DNA of 64,000 bases from Macrobrachium rosenbergii (lineage: Eukaryota > Arthropoda > Malacostraca > Decapoda > Palaemonidae), in the NCBI RefSeq assembly GCF_040412425.1, contig NC_089741.1:36587027-36651026 (forward strand), in the 5' to 3' direction. The notes under the pieces were generated by a model. That model was not told where the DNA came from. It worked only from the letters and a program-made list of their open reading frames with translations, and ran no database searches. Position 1 is the first letter of the stretch. Every line of letters starts with the position of its first letter. A program made the position numbers and the translations under genes. Of the stretch, positions 12,443 through 26,175 are shown piece by piece.

Positions 12443-13887
12443 GTTTGCGAAAAACCGCAAGCAATAAAACATCCTAGAAATATCTTTTCTTGTTTTTTTT
12501 CAACATTACTGTATCATGTGAAACTTTCAATCCCGCTGAATCTTACGAGACTTTATAGAAGACAGTAATAGATATTTAATTTAAAAAATGCAGAAGCCAA
12601 AATGAAATAGAGATCCATTATCTTTATATTCGTAATCAAATTGTTTCTTCACCCAAAACTTGAAAGTGTTCACGCAGAAAATTTGATAACTTTTTTGGTA
12701 CACGATTTTCAAAATGAAATTGATGATGCTGGATTCAATTTTCCTTATGCCAGCACGGGCTCTTGCTCGTCCAAGCTGCCAATAAAACAAAACGAAATTG
12801 GCCTCATAAAACCATATGGAATGGCGTTGCTATTAAGGAGACAATTAACTTTTGACCCATTCAAAAGTGAATCTCGGTTTCGGAAAAAAATTAGCTTATC
12901 AACTGGGGGTCCCTTTCCGTCATGAAAGGAACGAAACAGTAGCTTTCTTTGACAACTCTCACTCTCTCTCTCTCTCTCTCCCTCTCATGCATTAAAGCAC
13001 AGGTGAGGGGGGTTGAAGTCAGTCTTTCACAGGCATCGGTAGCAGACGGAAGAAGTCGCTGCTTCCCAATTAACTGTTTATAACGTAAGTGATATTATTA
13101 TTATTATTATTATTACTATTATTATTATTATTATTGATGTTGGTGTTGTTGTCGTATGGCAAACGCACACATTGCGGACAAAGAGAAAATACAGAAAGAT
13201 AATAAAAAATGGAAAACCAGTATATAAAGACTTAACTTAGTTCGTAAGAATAATTTATTTATATTCTGCGACGTTTAAATTCCAAAATCTGTTGCGATGT
13301 GGTACAGCCTTTTTTCCTACGGAGAGTATCGATTGAAATACGGCTCATTATAATGATACTGAGCTGTAGCTATTACTAATAACTTAACACGCCCTTAAAC
13401 ACAATTACCTCAATTTCTGTACCTTTATGCAGTTAATAGATGTGACATCTCTGTTCGGAATGAAGCGTCTCAATTCAGAATAATTACAAAGGATGTTTTG
13501 GTGAGTCAGTATATGAAAATCCTTTCCGTAATGTACTGTAACTGGGTAATTGGCGCGTGTATATACCTTCAGGGAGTTGTTTAAACAATTGAAAACTTTC
13601 GCCTTGCTCAAGATGAGCACCAGGAATCTTTAACAGAGAAATGGTGGATAGCCAGGTCTACAGAATATCTAGAGAATGTTCTTTAGAATTTGGTCGATAG
13701 GGTTAGGGTGCTAAGTGGTTTGTCTCCTTGGCTTAAACCCTGGACGGCTGGTGGGTGACCTTGGTTAGAAACCAATGTGCAAAGGTATAAGGGTGATTGG
13801 AGTTAATCACCTAGGAAATATGTGCTACCAGGAACAGGCAATGAATCCTCCATTCTGCCAAGTTAATGGATGGGAACATTTTAGAAT

Positions 13888-14205
13888 GGAACGCAGTGAA
13901 ATATAAAATTTAGGGCAAGCGCTGGGACCTACGATTGTCATTCAACGCTGAAAGGAAATTGTCGGTAAAGAAGGTTTGAAAGGTGTAACATGAGGAAAAC
14001 CTCGTAGCAGCTGCACAATGAAACAATTGGCAGGAGAGGGTTGAGGAAAGTCAGACGGAATTAAGAGAATATATGAACGGAGGTGCAGTAAATGGAAAGG
14101 ACGGGGGTTGCAGCTAGGGGCCGAAGGACGCTGCAAGGAACCTCAAGTAACGCCTACAGTGAACTGCCTGTGGTGCACTGATGGCACTAAGCCCCTACGG
14201 TGGGG
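13888..14205 (-). repeat. Dispersed element A
   Basis: Reverse-orientation copy with AAGCGCTGGGACCTACGA, AACATGAGGAAAACCTCGTA, CAATTGGCAGGAGAGGGT and the terminal GTGGTGCACTGATGGCA block. No gene supported between 13.1 and 15.6 kb outside this copy. Confidence 0.85.
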
Positions 14206-14689
14206 GCACTTTAGAGTTGGCCTGGACATGTCCTTCACTGGAAGAATAGTACGTGATTGTGTCAGCTGGGGTCACGTGGGCACCAGGAAAGTTGGAAGAC
14301 CCAGGCCTCCTCCACGAGTGGAGATTTGTAGAAGATAAAGCACAGGACATGAGTGGCATTACTTCCCAGAGGCCCTTTGTGTGACGTGGCGTACAAGATG
14401 ATTATAAAGAATGCACCCAAAATGTGCAATGCATATCTCTAGGTACATAGATCAGACAGCACTGCATTTGATTAGAGTAATAAAGGAAATTCATCTCTGA
14501 CAGTTAATAATAGAATCCACAGAAGAAGGATTTAGCAGAGAAGTAACTGCGTTGGATATTTAGTGAAGGATTAAATATGGCGTTTTTCAATCTCATTCTC
14601 TGTTTCTGCTTAAACAAGCCCACCATGGCTAGTTGATAAAAGTTTGTATCTGCTGGCCGGCGAATCCAGAGGGCCACACTATGCCCTTT

Positions 14690-14910
14690 ACTACCATACA
14701 ACACAGTCATTTTTATCACCTTACAACACTGTACCACACTATGTACCCTTTAACACCTTACAACACCTAACAACACTATAACCTTTAACACCTTACAACA
14801 CTGCCTTTTACCACTTTACAACACTATATACCCTTTGACAACTTACAACACCATGCCCTGTAACACCATACAGCACTATACCTTTGAACATCTTACAAAA
14901 CTATACCATT
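14690..14910. repeat. Degenerate ~30-bp minisatellite
   Basis: Repeated ACACCTTACAACAC and CTATACCCTTT words in about seven diverged units. Confidence 0.8.
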
Positions 14911-15601
14911 ATAACACTAACGGAACGCCCCAAAACAAAGAGTATTTTTGGAATCCGAAACAGATCTTACCGAAACATGTGGCGAGATCCCCAGTGGTTG
15001 CACTGCCGTTTCTGGATGAAAGCTGACTCAGATTGGCGTCAAAATCTAACGTAATGGGAATGGTAACCGACTTTTCTTGTGTAGAACATCTGTAAGGCCA
15101 AAGGATAAACGTGAATTATCGATAACGGAACACGGATTGGTCATGCGTCAGCAAATGTTCATGGGACAGATATTCTCGAAGATCCCGGAAAAATGGCTAA
15201 TTAGGAGATTCACACACGTACGTAACACCGCATGTCCTACACGATCACGTGACATCTCTCGTGTACGGCCATGACACTTCTTTTCTCATATCGGGGAGTA
15301 ACGGAGAGCGCTGACAAATGCAAATGAATCCTCCTCTATGGTAAACGGCATCCCAAGCGAACGTTTGTAGGGCAAGGTCTCAAGACCAGACCAGATTCTC
15401 AGCTGAACGTAAAAAATATGATACAGGCAACTGCTCCAAACGCTCGCGACCAATCGAGAGCGGATTGCGTTTATCTCTTTCTAATTAGTTTCGTTTTCTT
15501 ATAACCTTTCGTATGCACGCATTAGCCTCGCCTTTTTCTTATAACAACACACACGGAAATAAAATGGCGTTATTGACAACTGCCGATAATGTACTTAAAG
15601 T

Positions 15602-17170
15602 GTGTTAGCTTTCGTGCGGGTCGGACGTGTCTGTGAAAAGTACCTGACTTGCGCGATGTTCAAAGTGAATACGAAGAAGAGGAAGGAAAAGGAGAAAATA
15701 AATACTGCAGAAATTAAATCAAGTAAAGGGAAGGTCAAACTATCATACGAACATTATCTCATAATTGTCGAAGCAGCACGTAAAGATGAAACACTAGATA
15801 AAATACTGGGGAAGGATGAGTCAACCCAAATCGAGAGAGAGTCAGCAACCTGCGGACATTGCTCTGGGGAAGTTGATGAGGAAGGAACTTGCTGTGAAAT
15901 GTGTGACGTATTGTTCCATTATGAATATTCAAGTATCGAGGTCAGATACACACCCAAACTTCGTAGTGACAACATATTGTACATCTGTAATAATTGCAAG
16001 AGGCCTGAACAAAGAGCACATACAAAACTCATCGAAGATGAACTTGCAGAAATAAAAGAAAACACAGAGATATTACCAGAATTGGTTAAGGATTCGCTCA
16101 GAAAACTGGTGACGTAATGATCAACATAGATGAAATCCAAAACAAAATTGACGATGTTGATAAAGATGTAAAGACCGTGACAAACATGGACAAAACTTAT
16201 GCTGAATCACTAAAGACAAAAAAAGGTGCTTCTGATCAAATCTACAAACGAAGAGAGCACGGCAGCTAATGAAAAAGAGACAAATTATGAGTAACATAAC
16301 GGCGCCAGTTTGAACAGGTTAAAGCAACAAGAGACGGACACTTATTTATAAGATTTCCAGACAGGAAAAACTTGGAAAAGGCAAAAATCAACAATATCTC
16401 AGAAAATCAACAATATAGCAGTAAATGAGAAGGGTAAACTTAAACCAAAAATAAAAGTAGTCCGTGTCCCGAAGGATGAAGATGACATTGTTGATAACAT
16501 TGTACAGAAAAATCCATGGATAGGTAGCCTCATTTCTGAAAATGACAGCCTGAAAATTGTAAAGGAAATGATAGCCAAAGATGACAAATATAAACACTAT
16601 ATATCATCAAATGCTCTCCACAAATACGAAAGGCTATCTATGAAAGAGGTGACAAATTGTGTAGACTGTATAGCCGTTGCAAAGTATACGGCTGTTACAT
16701 GCCCTATCAATGCTATAAATGTCAGAATTTGGTCACAGCGCAACAAATTGTGGAAATGACCAAGTTTCCCTAGACGTGGTGAAAATCACAAATCAAATGA
16801 ATGTGCAACATCATCAAGTGTAAAAATTGTGTAAACAAAGGTCATGGTGATACAAAACAAAACATATGATGGCAATAAGAGCACAGTGTATAAAGAATAT
16901 GTGTCAAAGGTGAAAAATAATACGGAACATGGCTTTGACTTATAATCTTCTATGTAATTTAATACAAGAAGAAATTAAATTTAAAAAAGAACTGAAGACT
17001 CTCCTATTCTGCGGGAGCTACGATACTGACGAGAAAGCACTGAAAGACAATTATAAAATATATATATATAAGAAGCACCTTGGTTTGAAAACGTACAAGG
17101 GCCCGCCAGAGAGGGAATTATCCCTGTGGAGGGCTGTACATAAAACCAAACAAAGTGAAATAAAGTGAAA
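15602..17170 (+). mobile_element. Non-LTR retrotransposon remnant: ORF1 joined to an ORF2 tail
   Basis: The first frame (15602-16117, probable start ATG at 15656) has a basic head and a PHD-type zinc finger: numbering from the 15602 codon, C84-x2-C87, C97/C98-x-C101, H106, C129-x2-C132. After stops, further blocks in shifted frames encode a charged coiled-coil-like part (16118-16270), a VVRVPKDEDD...NPWIGSLI block (16440-16530) and CCHC knuckles (CYKCQNFGHSATNC-like near 16708-16752 after one frame change, and CKNCVNKGHG near 16817). This is the layout of CR1/jockey-like ORF1 proteins, which bind RNA. From about 16950 the sequence is the 3' tail of the same family as 8.9-9.2 kb (FKKELKTLL...). 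Endonuclease and RT are absent, so this is an internally deleted dead copy. Confidence 0.75.
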
Positions 17171-17857
17171 CAAAATGAAAGTAAAGCGAATGTCAAAACC
17201 AGGTGTAAAATTGTTAAAATTGGCGCACTACTTGTATGCACGAAACAAACAATTAATAGGTAGAAACGCCATATGGTGCGATAATGTGGACATGTCGTCA
17301 ACATGGGAAACGCCAGACGGTGACATGTTGTGGACACTGTCGTCAACATGTGAGATTTTTAAGAGAAAATGCTGGAAGGGGACAGGGATTATATGAAGAG
17401 GTGGTAGAGGGTAAGATAATGTAAGATAATGAACGATATTTACAAAGTCATCTTGATATGATCGTCCCACTACGAGTAAAACCAAGATTGATTCATCGAA
17501 AGGGGTTACTGGCGTTGTAAAAAAAGGAGTGTCATTCTTCGATAGCTTTATTCAATATATTCTGTCATACTAAACGATTTTCCTTTAGTTCCTTGAGTTA
17601 AAAGCAACTAGAATGCGGTCGACGACAGCCATGCAAATTAAAACAAATAAGAATGAAGAATAACTTTAGTAGGTTACTGCAATATCCTCTTACCACTTGT
17701 TAGATGCACTTGTTACTACAAAGCCTGACATCCAAATGCAAGAATATGAAGATATTCTGGTGTCTGTTGCAGGATTCGAGCACGCATCCGAGTATCAGAA
17801 AGCGGTCCAGTTATCGACCTGACCACGAGAAGGATAAAATCTCTATTGCTGCTTATA

Positions 17858-17875
17858 TATATATATATAAATATA

Positions 17876-17953
<78 letters not shown>
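17858..17953. repeat. (AT)n microsatellite
   Basis: Long AT array; the tyrosine/isoleucine frames across it are spurious. Confidence 0.95.
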
Positions 17954-17960
<7 letters not shown>

Positions 17961-18055
17961 CCAGTCAAATTCAGATACATTTATTACGGCTGAAACAGAC
18001 CCATCCTACTATCGTAGTCAAGTTGGTGATCGTTTCTATTGCTTTTTAGGCTGAG

Positions 18056-18225
<170 letters not shown>

Positions 18226-18284
18226 GGAAGGACAGAAGAATTCGGCTGCTGCAAGCGGGGAACTAAGGACCAAGGGCAGAGGAA

Positions 18285-18560
18285 GACGTCCACAGCAATA
18301 ACATTGCTTTATTCTCTAACGTTTCAAGAGACATCCGTCTCATTCTCAAAGTTGAAAAGGAGAAACAAATCCACAGTTATGTATGGGTACAAATACATTT
18401 AAAAATAAATCTCAACAGAGAGCTTGCAGGAATCTGTTCGGATTCCCCCTTTCAATCTTTTCAATTGAAAGGGGACTCGAGCAGAGTCCTGTGAGCTCAC
18501 TGTACAGATTTATTTCTAAATATGACTGTGGATTTGTTTCTCCGTTTTTCAAGACTCCTG
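18285..18560. repeat. Dispersed element D
   Basis: Contains a GAAACAAATCCACAG motif, an AGAGAGCTTGCAGGAATC stretch and an inverted ACTGTGGATTTGTTTCTCC end. A related block lies at 48.20-48.35 kb (AGAGAGCTTTCTGGAA...ACTGTGGATTTGTTTCTCC). The two ends are inverted repeats of each other, which suggests a foldback element. Class unknown. Confidence 0.65.
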
Positions 18561-18589
18561 CTACTCTGAGTATTTTTAATTATCATTAT

Positions 18590-18770
18590 TGTTCAGATCA
18601 TGAAGCCTATTCACATCGAACAAGCCCCTACCACAGGGGCCACTGACTTGAAATTCAAGTTTTCCAAAGAATGTTGTGTTCATTAGATAGAAGTAACAGA
18701 AGGTAAAGGTATGAAGAGATCAGTTATTAGAAAAACAAAAGAAATGAGAAAATTAGTAAATAAATATATG
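18590..18770 (+). repeat. Dispersed element B
   Basis: TTATTGTTCAGATCATGAAGCC head with only a remnant of the ATT array, then CCACTGACTTGAAATTCAAG and GAAGTAACAGAAGGTAA. Confidence 0.8.
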
Positions 18771-18780
18771 CACGCAAATA

Positions 18781-18952
<172 letters not shown>

Positions 18953-19199
18953 ACGTCATACTACTGAACCAGAAGCGGACATAACCATGTGATGGAAGTC
19001 ACGAAGATATTGCTTTCGAGATATCTTAAGATACTTAAGAGTATACCACATGGTGCGTCTAGTAGTCTCAATGATGTGCGGTTAATTTTAGGTTCCTTTC
19101 GTCAATATGTTTCGTGCATGGCGATTTTTTTATATGTGTATATATATGTATATGTGTGTGCGTATTAGAAAGGTGATTATCTTTTAGCTTTGTTATCAA

Positions 19200-19420
19200 A
19201 AAGACAGTGCTGGTACTAATCTCGTCTTGCATGTGTTTGGAAAAAGAAATACGGAGGAAGATAAAAATAAGAATGGGCAGACCCACTAACGCTTTCCGAA
19301 ATGTGCTTGTGGGGTGTTGAATTTTGTCATTGTTGTTGTTACAGATTAAGTTGGCCTTGTACCAGCGCAGGCTCTTGCTCCTAGAGCAGACTGTAACCAA
19401 TGAAAAGTGCATCTAAAACT
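19200..19420 (+). repeat. Dispersed element E
   Basis: Contains CTCGTCTTGCATG, GGGCAGACCCACTAACGC and TTGGCCTTGTACCAGCGCAG. An inverted, diverged copy lies at 33.27-33.47 kb, and a GGCCTTATACCAGCAC-like motif near 31.09 kb may be a further fragment. Confidence 0.7.
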
Positions 19421-19499
19421 TGAAGTTCTGTTACAGTGCGAGAATGAAGCAGAGTAAAATTTTTGTGCTATTATTAAAAAAAAAAAAATAGACCCTTTC

Positions 19500-19840
19500 A
19501 CCTGTGACAGGTATTTCAGGCACTGAATCAAGACGCGCAAATTCAACCCTTTTTTCTGAATATTGATGAATGAAAATAGCCATTTTGTCGAGTGACCAGA
19601 ACATCTTGAGAGGATGGCTTGTCGCCGATTTCATGGGCGATACTAAACCTGATATTTGGGCGTGCCATATTAGCATACTGAGGAAACATAGCGGCTCTGT
19701 CTCTGTCCCTAAAAGTAGAGAAGTGTCATCGACATATCTACAGTGTAAGAGAGGAATATTGCTAGATAGCAATTGTCCAGCAATTGCTCCTCTAGTAAAC
19801 ATAAAAATATTGGCAAGGGTCGGGCCTAGTGGGGATGGAA
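19500..19840 (-). mobile_element. Reverse-transcriptase relic, Penelope-like
   Basis: A minus-strand frame encodes SPLGPTLANIFM, then about 33 residues later CRYVDDTSLL, followed by a region containing LARLDSVPEIP-like sequence. The 'GSPLGPxLANIFM ... YVDDT' pair is typical of RT motifs of Penelope-like and some related retroelements (YVDD catalytic aspartates). Only about 110 residues remain. Element A interrupts it at about 19840. Family assignment is from motif recognition only. Confidence 0.6.
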
Positions 19841-20135
19841 TGGAATGGTATATAGAATTTAGGCCAAATGCCAAGCACTGGGACCCATGAGGTCATTCGG
19901 CGCTGAAAGGGAAACAGAGTCGAAAGCCTTGAAAGGTGCAACAGGAGGAAAACCTCAAAGCAGTTGCACTATGAAACAACTGTTAGGAGAGGGTCGATAG
20001 CAAGACAGAAGAGAGACAGTATAAATGGAGGCACATAAAAGGAATGAAAGGGGTTGCAGCAAAAAACCTTGTAATACCTACAGTGCGCCACGTGAAGTGC
20101 ACTGACGGCATTACCCCCGCACGGAGGGCCTAGTA
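19840..20135 (-). repeat. Dispersed element A
   Basis: Reverse-orientation full-length copy: GGAATGGAATGGTATATAG tail, AATGCCAAGCACTGGGACCC, CAACAGGAGGAAAACCTCAA, AACTGTTAGGAGAGGGT and GTGAAGTGCACTGACGGCA. Confidence 0.85.
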
Positions 20136-21019
20136 GTGACCCAGTTGCCGTTCTTATTCCTTCAGCTTGAGGACAATATGAAGCACCACTGAAAATAAAG
20201 GCTGCGTTCCGCACTGACGGCTGTAAAAGTTTCTTAAAATTATCTCTGTTAAAACCCTTAAATAAGTTGCAGCTTGAGTAAAAATTCTGCTCAGAATTGT
20301 CTGAGTTGTTTCCCCTCTGTGACATTTGTGAATGAAGATTCAACATGCAGACCGTACATGTACAAATCAAGAGTCTTGTATTAAGATTCTGTTCTTGAAT
20401 TGCTGCGAGTTCTGTCCAGAGCAATTACTGTTGGCGAAATTAGATAACAGAGGGACCAAAGATGTTTTTGCTAATTTAAAATTTGGTGTATCTTAAAAGG
20501 ACAAAATGGGTCGAATAGGTAAGCCAGGCTTATGTACTTTATGTAAACCATACAATGTTCCATATGTTGCACCAGGGCTAAGTGACAGTTGTTAAGTATC
20601 ATTATCGATAACTTTCTGATCAGTTATTTTAAGTGTCTTCATAACTTGGGAGTCATAATATATATACAATACACATAAAATATACATACAGACAGACACA
20701 CACAGTTATACCTACAGTACACCAAGTAATGTGCACTGCCGGCACTGAAGCACACCCCCTTACTGAAACCAAAAATGATCAATGCCCAGTGACAAAACAC
20801 TGTAATTCGTGATAAACGTCCCTCTCTTATCCACATGGGCAAACATACAAGCTGACTTTACATTCCGGGCATACGAAGATCTCTCACACTACCTTTCGAG
20901 CGCGAACGCGGCAGGGTCTAAAATTAAATGTTTTTCCTAGGGAATTGCTGTCTGCTTCTATTAATGATATCCAATAGGCTCTGGGTCTTTGCTTCGACAT
21001 TTTTCCTGCCTTAAGAGTA

Positions 21020-21400
21020 CCTCTCTCTCTCTCTCTCTTTATCCCCTCCCCTCTATCTCCAACCTCTCTCTCTCTCGTGGTTAGAAGCCTTGGAAAATCT
21101 CTCTCTCTCTCTATTTCCCCCTCTGTTCCCTCACCTCTCTCTCTCTCTCTCGTAGCTAGAAGCCTCGGAAAATCTCTCTCTCTCTCTCTCCATCCCCCAC
21201 CTCTCTCTCTCTCTCTAGTTAGAAGCCTCGAAAATCTCTCTCTCTATCCCCTACTTCTCTCTCTCTCTCGTAGTTAGAAGCCTCAGGAAAATCTCTCTCC
21301 TTTTCTCTCTCTCTCTCTATATCTGTTCCCCCTATGTACTGTAAAATCTCTCTCCCTCGTAGTTAAAATCCTCGGAAAATTTCCCTCTCTCTCTCTTCCC
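21020..21400. repeat. Composite array: (CT)n blocks with a conserved spacer
   Basis: CT runs alternate five to six times with a spacer close to CGTAGTTAGAAGCCTCGGAAAA, a unit of roughly 60 bp. A second array of the same architecture but unrelated spacer lies at 48.6-49.6 kb. Confidence 0.85.
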
Positions 21401-21922
21401 CTACTAAAAGAGTTAAAAACTGGCCTCGTGAGAACGAGGTGGTTTGTCGGAATAATCATATTCTTACAAATTTCAAGTCTGACCATCCTACATACGATCT
21501 GTCACGGTGTCAGTAGCCACGGTAATTACGACGCCAGAAAACGTACAATCAATCGATCAGTCTTTGCAATCTGAAACCTTTCTAATGTGAAGGATTACCT
21601 GCGGTTGGTAATGGTATATAGTCTTATCGTCACTGAAATCTGGAAATAATCACAGTCCCTTCTCGTTTTGGGAAACTGTCTTCGTCAGAAACCACCCACC
21701 CACCCACCCCCTTTATGAATTGATTCAGGCAATTATTAGACTCGTCAGCACAAAGGTAAACAAGGACTTACTTTGCACAGAGGATATGTATTGCCCAAGA
21801 AGAGAACACAAAAGACGGATGGCAGGTTTTTCACAGAAAAAAAAAATAGGTAAAGGTATTTCACTGGCTGACAGCTGCTGCCCTCTCGGTATCCTCACTG
21901 TTTGTACTGCAAACCGGTTCTG

Positions 21923-21924
<2 letters not shown>

Positions 21925-21988
<64 letters not shown>

Positions 21989-22094
21989 AGGGCTGTAGCC
22001 AGTAGAGCGTGTCTACCCAGAACTGCCAGTCGGTCGTTAATGACTTCTTAAAGGCTTCAGATTCTTAAACTGGTTAACCAAATAAATAAATCAG

Positions 22095-22157
<63 letters not shown>
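21925..22157. repeat. (GA)n and (AT)n microsatellites
   Basis: GA array at about 21925-21987 and AT array at about 22097-22157, just upstream of the plus-strand glycosyltransferase copy. Confidence 0.95.
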
Positions 22158-22160
<3 letters not shown>

Positions 22161-22469
22161 GTATAATTACCATGTCATTTTCCCCACTGACCAAAACTTC
22201 AGGAATGAGGCTGCTAGTCCTGCGTCACCTTTCTCGGCCACCGCTGAATGAACTGGAGCCAGAAGCGATCCGCGGATTAACTAACGTGAACCAAGCACCG
22301 CAACATTCAGTGATTCCTAACTACATTCCAATTTATCCTTCCAGGAAATGAAAGCTTCTCATTCCCTGCCTGAAATGACCTCAATAAAAGGGTTACTGAC
22401 GTTATTCATTATCGTTATGCTTGCCTTCAACATAACAATTCATCGTGAGTATTATTTATACACACACAC

Positions 22470-22470
<1 letters not shown>

Positions 22471-22529
<59 letters not shown>

Positions 22530-22571
22530 TATATATTATATATATATATATATATATAAATATATATATTA
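22471..22571. repeat. (AT)n microsatellite in intron 1 of the plus-strand glycosyltransferase copy
   Basis: Interrupted AT array directly after the signal-anchor exon. Confidence 0.95.
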
Positions 22572-23449
22572 TACAATGTAAACCAGATGCTGTTGGCACG
22601 TAAACCACTGTTTGTATGCTACATCAATAATGCTTTTCATATTATTATTATTATTATTTCTTTTTTTTTTTAATTTCACAGGCAACATCAACAGAATGAT
22701 GCATCTGCGAAGAATGACGGAGCCCCCTACCAGTCTCAAATCACCAGGAAGAGAGTGGCCCAGCCAATATTTTGGCCCCCAAGCATTCAATCGTTGGAGG
22801 ACTATTCCATGAAGGATAAAAAACCGCCGAGCTCGAACTTCAGCTGTTTCCCGAAGGCCGACTACGATCCTCACCTTCGCCCTTTAACCAATTTCTTCAG
22901 GTGCCAAGTTAGACTTAGACGCTTGCCTCGTTTTTCTTCTTACCTTTGACTGTACGATGTCCGAGCCATTTCGGGTGAAATCTCTCACTAGACTGTCCCA
23001 TTTGTTCACAGCGTCATTTTAATGATTAATTCTCGGGCCTTTGTCGTTGACTAACTTTTTTTTTCCCGGGCAGAGAAGAATGAATGGCAGAACAGCGAAT
23101 TCAACATTTTCCTGATGGAGACGTCCTGCAACCCTAGGCCGAGGTACCGCGCCTGGTGTAGTGTCGAGAGGTACCCGTTCGAACTGTTTCGATTTAGAAC
23201 GCGTAATAATATGTGTGATTTATACGTGCAATGCTTGAATAAGATTTAACAGGTCCGTGGATCGCTCTTGGCTTACGGTGGTGTCGAGAAAAGGGGCGTG
23301 GTGCTAAGAATCATTCCTGGATATTTCTGCAAAGCCGCAACCAACCTTCCGAAGGAAAGAGGGACTATAGGCCTAGTGATTTAGAGCTGCAGGGAGAGAG
23401 TTTTTCTCCCTTTTAAGAACTTTCATTTTATACTTCATTATCAACACAT

Positions 23450-23650
23450 ACAATGCTACATTTATACACAGCAAATATCCTTACGTTAGTGATGTTAGAT
23501 TCCTAAATTTATACACAGCAAATATCCTTATGTTAATGATGTTAGATTTCTAAATTTATACACAGGAAATATCCTTACGTTAGTGAGTGATGATTTAGAT
23601 TTCTAAATTTATACACAGCAAATATCCTTACGTTGGTGATGTTAGATTTC
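23450..23650. repeat. ~47-bp tandem repeat, four units
   Basis: Units share ATTTATACACAG[CG]AAATATC, CTTACGTTAGTGATG and TTAGATTTCTAA. Intronic, between exons 3 and 4 of the broken glycosyltransferase. Confidence 0.9.
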
Positions 23651-25894
23651 ATCTGAATAAAGGGACACACGGTAACATCAAGTGAAAATATATTAGAATG
23701 CCATCAATTCGTTTTCTTTTTCCATGGGCAATTCATGACAGAAAACATATTAAAATCAGAAACTTCTATAAACATTTGAACAAAATAGAATCTCTCTTTC
23801 TCTCATTCGCCTTTTCTTCCTATGGAGGAGGCGGCATGCAAGAGGATAGGCCTAAGTCTCCTGTCTTCAGGGATGAAGTTATTAGGTCCATTCCTTTTTC
23901 TAGACCCAACCAGATGCTAGTTTCCATTAATAGCTAAATATTTTGCAGAGCAACAGGTCTGGAACGATCCTAGGCTTAATAAATGTTAGCTGAGAGCTGC
24001 ACCGCTTTCAGACAGAGCACCAACTTCGGCTGTTCACATTAGGCCTATAACTTACGTATAATTTTTTAAACTGAATCTAGATTTATTGCCAACTTTATAC
24101 ATTAAACTTCAAAGGTGTCGCCCATTGCCCAAGGGCTACTAAGATTCAAAAAACACGCATATACCTTATAAATATATGTATTTATGTTTATGGTTACACA
24201 CGTGTCTTCCAGCATGGCCAAGCAAAACCCCAAAAATCGTGTGAACGTGATGACGTCACCGGAAGTGGACACCCAAGATGGCCTCGTTGAGCGATTGCTG
24301 GAGAAGTACACCAACCTGAGGGTTGTCACCATGAGCCTGGAGGAGGTCTTCCGGGGGACGCCCCTGCAGGAACTTTACGATTCTGGGGCGTGGTATATTG
24401 ACACCAGTGAGTTTCCTCTGGATGCCAGTTTCTCTCTTACAATAATTCTTTTTTTTTTAACATTATGTGCAGATAAGAAAGCCAACATTCTTTTTTTAAC
24501 ATCAATATCTGTAGATAAGCGAGCTAAATATCTGGTTCAGTTCAATGCTAGGTATAGTGGAAATGATAATGATAAAAATGATGATGGTTATGGCATTATA
24601 TAAGCATAAATTATAAAGAGGCGAACAGAGCCATCAAAATGCCTTTAGCCAACATCTGATCTTGCAAAATAATATGTATATAATACAACCTATATAGTAT
24701 AACTGCAACATTAAATGATTCTTTAACACACGATTTACACACGGAACATATCAATACGTTGATGCCAGATGTCATTTCGAATACCGGGAAATAAATTTAA
24801 TCTACTACGTTTTCTGTTACTGAGCAAAAGTTTCTGTGACAGACAATAATAAATTAAAGGAAAACGAAAAGAAATATTTGAAATTAGATGATGGCGATGA
24901 CACTTAAAATAAAAAAACAGTGACTATTTAAGATCAGTTGACAAACATTGAACCAATCCCATCACCTTCGACAGAATGGCCGGCGGCTAACCTGGCGACA
25001 TGATGAGAATGGCTCTCGTTGAACGTGGGCTTTTCCACAGCGACACAGACATCATCTTTATCGCTCCCGTCACGGGATTGCGGAACGTCATCGGGCTGGA
25101 GTCCTTCAATTTGGTCAACGGCGCGGCTTTCCATTTCGATCGGCACCACCCGATACTCAAGCATTTCATGGTCTACCTCAGCGAATTTTGACGTAAGGAA
25201 TTGTGTAGAAAGCTATATATCTTCTCTCTCTTCTGCACTCTTAGCTTGTTAGACTCTTATGAATTCTTCGTTGTTTACGCAATCTATATATCTGACAGGT
25301 TTGTATATACGCTCTTCTTTTTGTCAGGAAAATCAAAACTGTCTTCTTTAGGAACAAAATGCCATAACATCTCGCTCAACTTACATAAATACAATCCAGC
25401 AAGGAGGTTATACAAACTAGGCCTCTTGCAAGAAAGACAGGCCTATTAACCGTTTTTATTAATCTTATTCCATTCATTTCCTATTCTCAGCTGTACGAAT
25501 GGGGAAGAACGGTTAAAGCCGTCTCCGCTTATGTGCTGGAGGTTCGTCTGCACAGTGACGATATCCTTTCCCAAGTTTTGATAGTGTCAAGACGTAAAGA
25601 TTCTGGGGTCTCAAGCCTTTTACCCCAATCCGTTATGCCTTCTATGCAGAAAGTTTTGTTCTACTGGTCCAGCAGAAAAGACATGAAAAGGGTGGGTTAT
25701 CAAAGAGCACTTTCAAAGGATTCTTGGGTTTTATCCATTTATTTATTGTACTTCATTCTACTGGTTTAGATCCTTCATTGGCTTTTGTCATTTCATTGTA
25801 ATTTACATTGCTCCTTACGCCAGATAGTCACAGCTCGTTGCATCACTGCCGTTGTACCAGATAAAAACCATTCACCCCTTTCTAATTAGTAGCG

Positions 25895-26175
25895 TCAGTT
25901 ACACCTCGTGGTGTACTGTAGGCGTTACAGAAGGTTAATTAGTTTCTTTTCGCCTAGCTGCAACCTCTTTCATTCCTTTAACGGTCGTACTCCGTTCACA
26001 TTCTCTCTTCCATCTGACTTTCCATCTCCCATGTTTACTTTTTCAGTAGTGTAACTGGAAATTTTCCTCCTGACACCTTTCAAACATTCTTACTGTCAAT
26101 TTCCATTTCAGCTCTGAATGACCTTACAGGTTCCAGCGCTGTTGTCTTTGGCCTAAATTCTATATTTTCCACCCT
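25895..26175 (+). repeat. Dispersed element A inside the last intron of the broken glycosyltransferase
   Basis: Forward copy: GTGGTGTACTGTAGGCGTTA, CTAGCTGCAACCTCTTTCAT, TTTTCCTCCTGACACCTTTC and GGTTCCAGCGCTGTTGTCTTT. Confidence 0.8.
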
